From NCBI GenBank assembly GCA_007133995.1, contig SLLP01000131.1, forward strand, positions 1-13,957: DNA of 13,957 nt, read 5' to 3'. The DNA is from Balneolales bacterium. GTDB lineage: Bacteria > Bacteroidota > Rhodothermia > Balneolales > Natronogracilivirgulaceae. Below, piece by piece: positions 7,543 to 13,056 of the stretch (positions are counted from its first letter, which is position 1; every line of letters begins with the position of its first letter). Under the pieces are notes generated by a model. It saw nothing but the letters and a program-made list of their open reading frames with translations, did no database searches and had not been told where the DNA came from. The translations under genes were made by a program, and so were the position numbers.

Positions 7543-9255
7543 TTAACAGACCTTGCAGACGATGAGGGTCAGATCGTCTGTGAAATGATTGTCGCAATAC
7601 GTGGTAACCTCCGAGATAATATCTTCCATGATCTCTTCGGGAAGCTGATCCATCCTGCTCTCAACGCATGAAATCAGCCGGGGTTCATCAAATTCTTCCT
7701 CCTCGCTGTTCATCGCTTCGGTCACACCATCGGTATACATGACGATGATATCATCCTTCTGAAGCTGCACCACCATCTCCTTGTACGGCATGAGCGTCGG
7801 CATGGCACCGAGAAGAATCCCTCCATCCGATAACTTGCGGGGTTCACTTCCCTTGCGAAACAACAAGGGGGGATTGTGTCCGGCATTTACAAAACGCAAC
7901 GTCCGGTTGTGATGGAAGAACCGCGCCCAGAAAAAACTGATAAACTTGTCGCTGGGCGTATTCTGGTAGATGAGTGAATTGATCTGCCCGGTCGCATCCA
8001 CCAGGCTGATATCGAACGGCTGCAGGACATGCAGTACCGACTGAAGATTGGCCATGAGCAGTGAAGCCGGAACCCCCTTGCCGGTGACGTCGGCAATGGC
8101 CATGGTCAGATTCTGATCATCGTCGCGGATCAGGTCGTAATAGTCGCCGCCGACCTGGTAAGAGGGGATGTTGGTTGCGGCGATCTGAAGATTCGGCACT
8201 TCCGGTGTATTATCCGGGAATAGTCGTTTCTGGATGGAACGCGCAATTGAAAGCTCCTCCTCCATCCGTTCCTTCTCGATCTGGTCTTCAAGCAGGTACG
8301 TTTTCTGGATGGACATCAGCGCCAGATTGCCGAGCGAGATGAGAAAATTGAGATCGGTCTGCTCGAAATCCACGCCATTGGCCCGCTTGCCGAGTCCGAT
8401 TACGGCGGGCTCCTGCCCGTCACTGTTGAGCTTCAGGAGCAGATGGATCTGGACCTGTTCGAGAAACGGGTGCTTTTTGCGAATATCATCATCCACCATC
8501 ACAATATTCCGCTCCACGGCGAAGAGGTCTTGCATCTGCTGCCGATCGGGCGTCGTTCCCAGTCCGTTCTGTGAGACCAGGTGCGGCTCGCCACGGCGTT
8601 GAATGATCAGGAAAAACCGCCGGACAAACAGCTGTCCGAGCAGGGTGAATTTGAAGATGCGTTTGATCTCCTCACGGTCGATCGAGGCGTTGAATGATTT
8701 GCTGAGATCGAAAAGTGTGAAAAGCTCCTGGATTTTGTAATCCAGCTTGCGGTTGGTAGCGCGCAGCTCGCTGACGAGTTCGGAGTTGGAAATTGCGATT
8801 CCTGACATGAAAACGAGACTTTCGAGGACCTCAATTTCTTCACTGCCTGGTTCCGTTCCGTCCATTTTGGGTCCGAGCGCCAGGAATCCGAAATGCCGTT
8901 CGCTGTTCTGAATGGCAATAAGCATTTCGAAGCCATGTTTGCAGACATGATCCAGCTCCTGATGTTCAGCACATAATGCCGTACTCTGTTTTTTGAAAAG
9001 ATCACGCCTGATGGTTACTTCGGCGGAAAGGGTGTGGCGCCCCTTGGATTTAAGCACCGAATACGTGTTTTTTTTCGGATGAAACCAGAGTATGGCCGCG
9101 CGGTTGACCATCAGCTTGCCCATGGAGATGAGCAGCAGGTTGTTCAGTACAAAATCAACGTCGTGCGATTCGATGAGCAGACGACTGGTGTCGAGAAGTG
9201 TCCGCAGACCGAACCGGCTCTTCTTTTCGTCGTCAGTTGCGTTCGATAAGGACAC
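7543..9255 (-). CDS. RsbU-like GAF-domain PP2C/SpoIIE serine phosphatase
   Basis: A 570-residue cytoplasmic phosphatase expected to dephosphorylate the STAS antagonist encoded two genes upstream. Two GAF-like sensor regions lie at about 15-165 and 175-320. A charged helix at about 320-346 (LLEDQIEKERMEEELSIARS) links them to the PP2C/SpoIIE domain at about 355-568. Metal-binding acidic residues are in place: Asp371 in GGDYYD, Asp389 in ADVTGKGVPAS, Asp509 in YTDGVTEA and Asp560/561 in TDDLTLIV. NAGHNPPLLF (457-466) and GGILLGAMP (478-486) are further family motifs. The start is a GTG at 9255: a TGA lies in frame 12 bases upstream, so no longer frame is possible, and the gene begins 6 bases after the kinase stop. 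GAF ligands cannot be predicted. No transmembrane helix is present, so the signal is probably intracellular. Confidence 0.93.
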   Translation of the reverse strand: MSLSNATDDEKKSRFGLRTLLDTSRLLIESHDVDFVLNNLLLISMGKLMVNRAAILWFHPKKNTYSVLKSKGRHTLSAEVTIRRDLFKKQSTALCAEHQELDHVCKHGFEMLIAIQNSERHFGFLALGPKMDGTEPGSEEIEVLESLVFMSGIAISNSELVSELRATNRKLDYKIQELFTLFDLSKSFNASIDREEIKRIFKFTLLGQLFVRRFFLIIQRRGEPHLVSQNGLGTTPDRQQMQDLFAVERNIVMVDDDIRKKHPFLEQVQIHLLLKLNSDGQEPAVIGLGKRANGVDFEQTDLNFLISLGNLALMSIQKTYLLEDQIEKERMEEELSIARSIQKRLFPDNTPEVPNLQIAATNIPSYQVGGDYYDLIRDDDQNLTMAIADVTGKGVPASLLMANLQSVLHVLQPFDISLVDATGQINSLIYQNTPSDKFISFFWARFFHHNRTLRFVNAGHNPPLLFRKGSEPRKLSDGGILLGAMPTLMPYKEMVVQLQKDDIIVMYTDGVTEAMNSEEEEFDEPRLISCVESRMDQLPEEIMEDIISEVTTYCDNHFTDDLTLIVCKVC

Positions 9256-9261
9256 GGCAGA

Positions 9262-9681
9262 TCAGCGTTTTTTGGTCATCCGTATTTCATTGCGTGAATT
9301 CCGTTTCCGGTACTCCACGTGATCCATCAATTTACGAATCAGCAGGATACCGTATCCACTTCTTTTTTTCTGATTCAGCTGATCCTGCATGGATGGCACT
9401 TTGTAGCTGTCGGGATCGAACGATTTGCCTTCGTCGATGATGGAAACAAGCATTTCATTTCTGCGCATGGCCAGCTGAATGTGGATGGGCTTGCCGGATT
9501 TCCATTCGTAGGCGTGCTTGATGATGTTGGTGCAGGCCTCGTCCACAGCCAGTATGATGTCGTTGATGTCGTCCTCGCCAAACCCGAACCTGCCGGCGTG
9601 ATCCGCGACAAAATGTCGGATCCGCTCCAGCTCGTTGGTGGAAGCACTGATGTGCAGGGTATGTTCCTTAATGGATGGCAA
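9262..9681 (-). CDS. RsbW/SpoIIAB-like serine kinase (anti-sigma type, HATPase_c)
   Basis: A 139-residue GHKL-fold ATPase of the anti-sigma/serine kinase family. It should bind either an output protein or the STAS antagonist and phosphorylate the latter. The N box is VDEACTNIIKHAY with Glu48 and Asn52, G1 is DEGKSFDP at 83-90, and the G2 region is SGYGILLIRKL at 108-118. The length is typical of RsbW. The only usable start is a TTG at 9681, since an in-frame TGA sits just upstream and no ATG fits the N-terminus. It follows the STAS gene by 30 bases and precedes the phosphatase by 6, so the three are surely one operon. The target is unknown: no sigma factor is encoded nearby. Confidence 0.92.
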   Translation of the reverse strand: MPSIKEHTLHISASTNELERIRHFVADHAGRFGFGEDDINDIILAVDEACTNIIKHAYEWKSGKPIHIQLAMRRNEMLVSIIDEGKSFDPDSYKVPSMQDQLNQKKRSGYGILLIRKLMDHVEYRKRNSRNEIRMTKKR

Positions 9682-9711
9682 GGCCGTTCACAAGTCTGTT
9701 AATGGATAATA

Positions 9712-10056
9712 TTATTTGAATCGATCTACTGCTTTTTCTTCGTTTTCAACGATATCGTAAAGTGTCGGAAAACCCAGCAGGTCGAACACATTAAATACTT
9801 TTGGTTTCAGACTGGAGATTTTGATATCGCCGTCCTGCGAGCGTATATCCTCGATATAGGCCATGAATACGCCCAGACCTGCACTGGAGATGTACTCCAG
9901 TCCTGACCCGTTTACTACAATGTGTACGAATTTGTTTTCTATAAGTTGTTGCAATTCCTTTTCGAGTATGGGCGCCGTATGCGCATCCAGCTCTCCGTAT
10001 ATATCCAGGATGGTCACCTCTGACTTGGACCGTTTTCGGATCTCGAACTTGCTCAT
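9712..10056 (-). CDS. STAS-domain anti-sigma factor antagonist (RsbV/SpoIIAA-like)
   Basis: A single-domain STAS protein of 114 residues, the switch partner of the kinase. In this family the unphosphorylated form binds the kinase and frees its client. The N-terminal strand region is VTILDIYGELDAHTAP (14-29), and the phosphorylation loop is LEYISSAGLGVF. By alignment with SpoIIAA (DSSGLG), Ser58 is the likely phospho-acceptor; position 57 is Ser and 59 is Ala, a common variant. The ATG at 10056 is preceded by A-rich sequence without a Shine-Dalgarno motif. It is the first gene of a three-gene operon with the RsbW-like kinase and RsbU-like phosphatase, which together make a complete phosphorylation cycle. 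A candidate promoter lies at 10173-10200. Confidence 0.95.
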   Translation of the reverse strand: MSKFEIRKRSKSEVTILDIYGELDAHTAPILEKELQQLIENKFVHIVVNGSGLEYISSAGLGVFMAYIEDIRSQDGDIKISSLKPKVFNVFDLLGFPTLYDIVENEEKAVDRFK

Positions 10057-10130
10057 AATGATTTGTTTTAGGCTTTATTTATCAGTGGATGACTGCTACG
10101 TCAGACACAATGTAAGAAAAAGAGAGCCGA

Positions 10131-10148
10131 ACCTGTACTTTAACAGGT
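10131..10148. repeat. Perfect inverted repeat ACCTGT-N6-ACAGGT in the STAS operon leader
   Basis: The two 6-base arms are perfect with a 6-base spacer, centred about 84 bases upstream of the STAS start codon and downstream of the candidate promoter. It could be a protein-binding dyad or a small RNA hairpin in the leader. No T tract follows in either direction, so it is not a terminator. Confidence 0.4.
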
Positions 10149-10160
10149 CTCCGCTTTACG

Positions 10161-10200
10161 CAGTATAAAAGGAAAAGTTACAGTATAATCCAATTTTCAA
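10161..10200 (-). promoter_or_regulatory. Candidate promoter of the STAS-kinase-phosphatase operon with paired repeats
   Basis: Read on the minus strand, TTG (10200-10198), 17 bases and TAACTTTT (10180-10173) resemble the TTTG...TAnnTTTG promoter of Bacteroidota; seven of eight positions fit the -7 box. The 8-base word CAGTATAA occurs twice on the plus strand (10161-10168 and 10181-10188), exactly 20 bases apart, with one copy on each side of the -7 box. That spacing, two helical turns, would suit a regulator binding one face of the DNA. Predicted transcription would start near 10166, giving a leader of about 110 bases. Confidence 0.4.
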
Positions 10201-10225
10201 GTTGTTCAGGCCAGGTTTGCTACTG

Positions 10226-10247
10226 GAAAAAACCGCAGGATGTGCGG
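10226..10247 (-). terminator. Small GC hairpin with T tract, minus strand
   Basis: CCGCA (10233-10237) and TGCGG (10243-10247) form a 5-bp stem with a 5-base loop. On the minus strand it is followed by six T. The stem is short, so it would be a weak terminator at best. It lies between the strong terminator at 10311-10351 and the operon promoter and would back up that terminator. Confidence 0.35.
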
Positions 10248-10310
10248 AACGCTGACATAAAGCTGGCCCGGTATGTCTCTTGGCAGGATTTCTACTGTCC
10301 GGAGTGGCAG

Positions 10311-10351
10311 ATAAAAAAATAGGGCGACACACGTATCAGGTGTATCGCCCT
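10311..10351 (-). terminator. Strong intrinsic terminator on the minus strand with no gene in front of it
   Basis: AGGGCGA (10321-10327) pairs with TCGCCCT (10345-10351). After one mismatch the stem continues with 4 more pairs (ACAC with GTGT) around the loop GTATCAG. On the minus strand the hairpin is followed by ATTTTTTTAT. This is a textbook rho-independent terminator in the minus direction. No minus-strand protein gene lies upstream before the divergent esterase, so it must end a short RNA or an attenuated leader. Confidence 0.75.
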
Positions 10352-10384
10352 AAACTATTCATCAAGAGAGACGCTACTTGAGCG
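10312..10384 (-). ncRNA. Candidate small RNA, about 73 nt, or attenuated leader
   Basis: A promoter-like pair at 10390-10420 would start transcription near 10384 on the minus strand, and the strong terminator ends it near 10312. The 5' part holds a 5-bp hairpin (CGCT and AGCG around CAAGT, bases 10371-10384) that competes with an alternative stem TCAAG/CTTGA. This is followed by a single-stranded AT-rich stretch and the terminator hairpin. Promoter, short structured body and terminator together are the usual layout of a bacterial small RNA. I recognise no known RNA family. It may instead be a conditional leader whose read-through reaches the STAS operon 255 bases further on. Confidence 0.4.
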
Positions 10385-10389
10385 CATTT

Positions 10390-10420
10390 GAAATATACAA
10401 ATATCCCATATAAATGCAAA
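10390..10420 (-). promoter_or_regulatory. Promoter-like TTTG-N19-TATATTTC on the minus strand
   Basis: On the minus strand TTTG (10420-10417) is followed by 19 bases and TATATTTC (10397-10390). This matches the Bacteroidota TTTG/TAnnTTTG consensus in spacing and in all but the last base. It points at the terminator at 10311-10351, about 40 bases further. Confidence 0.45.
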
Positions 10421-10749
10421 TTTTTTTCTTCCCATTTCTCAGACAACCAAAACGGTGTGTCAATACTACCTTCTGCACCTTAATAAGATGTGCGGATTCT
10501 TACCTGCCGCAGAGGATAATCAACAAGTATATTTTGTTTAAATGTGAACACAAATATGAGTATTGCAACTGAATTTAGTATCATTCAGGTGAATGTTGAA
10601 TATGAAGACGGGCAGTCTCGTCTCAAATAAAAAAATCGTATGTGATGGTTGATATTTCCTTTCTTTCAGGCCTGATGCATGGCAATCGAAATTGGCGGAA
10701 TGTTGTTCGCCTTGTGCATGCTTCCGACAAGTACAAGCATGGTCGCAGA

Positions 10750-12096
10750 ATGCACTTGTTTTTCTTTTGGCTCGCAGGCCTGTTTGCAATTTCTGGTCTC
10801 TGTGGACCGACTCTTACATTTGCTTCGAACGGATTCGGGAATGGTGATGACGAAGCCGCAGTTTCGCATCTCAAAGAGATGGGCATTGAATTGTCGGAAG
10901 CGGCTGACCTGGACCCGCTGCTGGAGCGGGCTGCCGGGCGCAGACTGGTACTTCTTGGGGAAGCATCGCACGGAACTTCAGAATATTACACCTGGCGGGC
11001 TGACATAAGTCGCCGGCTTATCGAGGAGCACGGGTTCGATTTTGTGATTGTCGAGGGAGACTGGCCGCTGGCGTTCCGGGTGAACAAGCATGTCAAACAT
11101 CTGGAAGAACCCCGGGTGGAAACCCGCGAAGCCATGCGCCATTTTACCCGGTGGCCGCAATGGATGTGGGGTAATCGTGAAGTCAAGGAGCTGATCCGCT
11201 GGATGCATACGCATAATGAGGAGCTGCCGGAGCCGAAACGTGCCGGATTCTACGGCATGGATATTTACGCATACGAGGAGGGAATTGATGATGTGGTCAC
11301 GTTTATCGATCAGCGCGACCCCTCGGCCGCCCGAACGGCCCGCAATAACTACAGGTGTTTTACCCGTCATCGTGACATGCAGGCATACCTGCAGATGGTC
11401 CACCGGACCCGGGATCATTGCGGGGAGGATATAGAGGCTGTTCATCAGCTGCTGGAGGACAACAGAGAAGCCTGGATGGCTGACGACTCGGTGCAATTTG
11501 TACGCGCCTGGCAGGGATCCCGCATGGTTATCCATGCAGAGCGCCACATAAGAGGCAACCTGACCCGCGGCCCCGAATCGTGGAACCATCGTGTCGAGCA
11601 TTTTTACGATGCCGCACGTAACCTGCTGGAATGGTACGGTGATGATGCCCGGGGCATCGTCTGGGCGCACAATACCCATATCGGAGATGCCCGTGCTACC
11701 GATATGCGGAATGCCGGTATGAAGAACATCGGCCAGATCACACGTGAAGAAATGGGCGAAGACCAGGTTTATTCCATTGGCCTGGGCACCTACAAGGGCG
11801 AGGTACTTGCTGCGCGCCAGTGGGAAGGGTCCATGGAGCTGATGCAGGTGCCCGAAGCGATACCGGGAAGCTACGAGCACCTGATGCATCAGACCGGGAT
11901 GTCACCCATGCTGATGCTCTTTGATGATCCCGAAGAGCACCAGCCGCTACTTCAGCCCCGTGGTAACCGTGCCGTCGGCGTGGTATATCATCCCGAAAGG
12001 GATGCCACACAGAACTATGTACAGACCGTCATGCCACTTCGCTACAACGCTTTCCTGTTTTTTGAGGAAACACAGGCACTGACACCGCTGGAATAG
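10750..12096 (+). CDS. Exported erythromycin-esterase-like protein (EreA/succinoglycan-associated family)
   Basis: A 448-residue protein of the erythromycin esterase family, hydrolases that in EreA/EreB open the macrolide lactone. Most environmental members have no proven substrate. Residues 1-25 (MHLFFFWLAGLFAISG... ending TFA) look like a signal peptide, so the enzyme is probably periplasmic or secreted. The family core is intact: GEASHGTSEY at 70-79 with Glu71 and His74, VEGDWP at 101-106 with Glu102, and WAHNTHIGD at 305-313 with His307, matching the conserved Glu/His set. I chose the ATG at 10750 because the frame upstream (from a GTG at 10642) adds 36 unrelated residues before the signal. 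It stands alone between divergent and convergent neighbours. It is likely a chromosomal enzyme of unknown substrate, not a mobile resistance gene. Confidence 0.88.
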   Translation: MHLFFFWLAGLFAISGLCGPTLTFASNGFGNGDDEAAVSHLKEMGIELSEAADLDPLLERAAGRRLVLLGEASHGTSEYYTWRADISRRLIEEHGFDFVIVEGDWPLAFRVNKHVKHLEEPRVETREAMRHFTRWPQWMWGNREVKELIRWMHTHNEELPEPKRAGFYGMDIYAYEEGIDDVVTFIDQRDPSAARTARNNYRCFTRHRDMQAYLQMVHRTRDHCGEDIEAVHQLLEDNREAWMADDSVQFVRAWQGSRMVIHAERHIRGNLTRGPESWNHRVEHFYDAARNLLEWYGDDARGIVWAHNTHIGDARATDMRNAGMKNIGQITREEMGEDQVYSIGLGTYKGEVLAARQWEGSMELMQVPEAIPGSYEHLMHQTGMSPMLMLFDDPEEHQPLLQPRGNRAVGVVYHPERDATQNYVQTVMPLRYNAFLFFEETQALTPLE

Positions 12097-12198
12097 CCGG
12101 GCCACCATTCCAGTAAGACCGCTTCAATCTGTCCGGTTCAACATGCCCGGTCTCGATCTCCATTCCGGTTTTTCAGATACTGCTCATGGCGTGTCGCT

Positions 12199-12849
12199 TC
12201 AGTCCATCAGCGAGTGCCCAATCTGCCTGCTGAATGCCGGAAGATCGGGTGGTGTGCGGGATGTAATGATATTGCCATCCACCATCACCTCAACATCCTC
12301 GAATTGTGCTCCGGCACCGGTGATCTCATCCTTGATACCACTGACGCCGGTCAGTGTGCGTCCGGATATAACACCGGCCGTAACCAGCACCTGCGGACCG
12401 TGACAGATGGCAGCGGTTGGCTTATCGGTACCGACAAAATCGCGAACAAAGGCAATGACATCGTCATGCTCCCTGAGGTTGGCGGGAGAGCGTCCGCCCG
12501 GAATGACCAATGCATCAAAATCGGCAGGGGAAACTTCGTTCACAGTGCGTCTTACCTGAGCAGTGACATCGCTGTTGTATGCGGTGTATTCTCCCCGTTC
12601 AACACCAATCACGGTGACATTGGCGCCATGGTTGACAAGATACCCCATCGGGAACATGGTTTCACCATCATGAAAGCCTTCGGTGATGAGAAACGCCACA
12701 TTTTTGCCCTGCAGCATACCGGGCTCACCAATTAAGTCTTCGGCTGTTCTGTCATCTAAATCTTCGACAGTTCTGTCGTTACATCCGGCAATTACAAGCA
12801 GTACAAGTGCAAAAATGACGGGTATGCGGAATCTATGTAATATTGACAT
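12199..12849 (-). CDS. DJ-1/PfpI family lipoprotein (type 1 glutamine amidotransferase-like)
   Basis: A 216-residue lipoprotein of the DJ-1/PfpI superfamily, which includes intracellular proteases, chaperones and glyoxalase/deglycase enzymes. Residues 1-22 are a signal peptide with lipobox VIAGC, Cys23. A short acidic linker (24-44) contains two copies of DRT(V/A)EDL. The domain spans about 48-215: VAFLITEGFHDGE with Glu63, LVIPGGRSP at 114-122, the nucleophile elbow AAICHGPQVL with Cys149 and His150, and ITSRTPPDLPAF at 195-206, the PfpI signature end. I chose the ATG at 12849, preceded by GGTGGT and placed directly before the signal peptide. The frame stays open to 12942, but that extension crosses a direct repeat and would bury the signal. 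The activity is unproven. Confidence 0.9.
   Translation of the reverse strand: MSILHRFRIPVIFALVLLVIAGCNDRTVEDLDDRTAEDLIGEPGMLQGKNVAFLITEGFHDGETMFPMGYLVNHGANVTVIGVERGEYTAYNSDVTAQVRRTVNEVSPADFDALVIPGGRSPANLREHDDVIAFVRDFVGTDKPTAAICHGPQVLVTAGVISGRTLTGVSGIKDEITGAGAQFEDVEVMVDGNIITSRTPPDLPAFSRQIGHSLMD
12734..12777. repeat. 24-base tandem repeat in the linker of the DJ-1 lipoprotein
   Basis: Two 20-base units (12734-12753 and 12758-12777) recur with a period of 24 bases and 17 of 20 identical positions. They encode the duplicated DRTVEDL / DRTAEDL in the flexible linker between the lipid anchor and the domain. The eight-codon period keeps the frame. It looks like an old in-frame duplication that lengthened the linker. 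Confidence 0.75.
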
Positions 12850-12881
12850 ATAACCACCATATTTTTGTTTGAGGTTTTTTT

Positions 12882-12915
12882 CAGATAATACTTTGAATTC
12901 CAGATAATACTTTGA
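12882..12915. repeat. Perfect 15-base direct repeat upstream of the DJ-1 lipoprotein gene
   Basis: CAGATAATACTTTGA occurs at 12882-12896 and 12901-12915, identical, with 4 bases between (19-base period). It lies 33-66 bases upstream of the chosen ATG at 12849. It could be a paired operator or part of the promoter; each copy contains TATTAT on the minus strand, similar to a -10 box. Confidence 0.7.
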
Positions 12916-13056
12916 GTAAGTTGTAACGTATCGGGATGTCATTTCTTTTGTTAAATTGATGACTAAGACAGCTCCGGTCTACTGAACATAGGCATCAGGG
13001 CTCTGGCAAACAAGGAAACCCGTCCCCATCCTCATTCATTAAAAAATAATCTGATC

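Larger units (their letters stand above)
10057..10749. other. 693-base non-coding region between the STAS operon and the esterase
   Basis: No convincing protein gene lies here. It holds the putative operon promoter with its repeats (10131-10200), a weak hairpin with a T tract on the minus strand (10226-10247), a strong minus-strand terminator (10311-10351) and a promoter-like pair just above it (10390-10420). The rest (10421-10749) is moderately AT-rich. It contains a 24-codon open frame (10556-10630) and an in-frame extension of the esterase (GTG at 10642), neither with supporting signals. Confidence 0.6.

Noticed and set aside
10556..10630. 24-codon open frame upstream of the esterase, considered as a leader peptide
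   Set aside because: No ribosome site, no hairpins arranged for attenuation, and leader-peptide control is known for erm methylases, not for esterases. Probably chance.
10978..11889. Long open frame (303 codons) on the minus strand
   Set aside because: It is antisense to the esterase, whose plus-strand product carries all family motifs; the minus translation shows no recognisable domain. It is a shadow caused by codon composition.
12097..12198. CCGGGC...GCCCGG inverted repeat after the esterase, considered as a terminator
   Set aside because: The 6-base arms are separated by a loop of over 40 bases and no T run follows at a suitable place.
12214..12735. 173-codon plus-strand open frame
   Set aside because: It is antisense to the DJ-1 domain, which has its catalytic motifs on the minus strand.
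12731..12915. Clustered short repeats, considered as a CRISPR array
   Set aside because: The two repeats differ from each other, occur only twice each, have spacers of 4 bases, and one lies within a coding linker. No cas genes are present.
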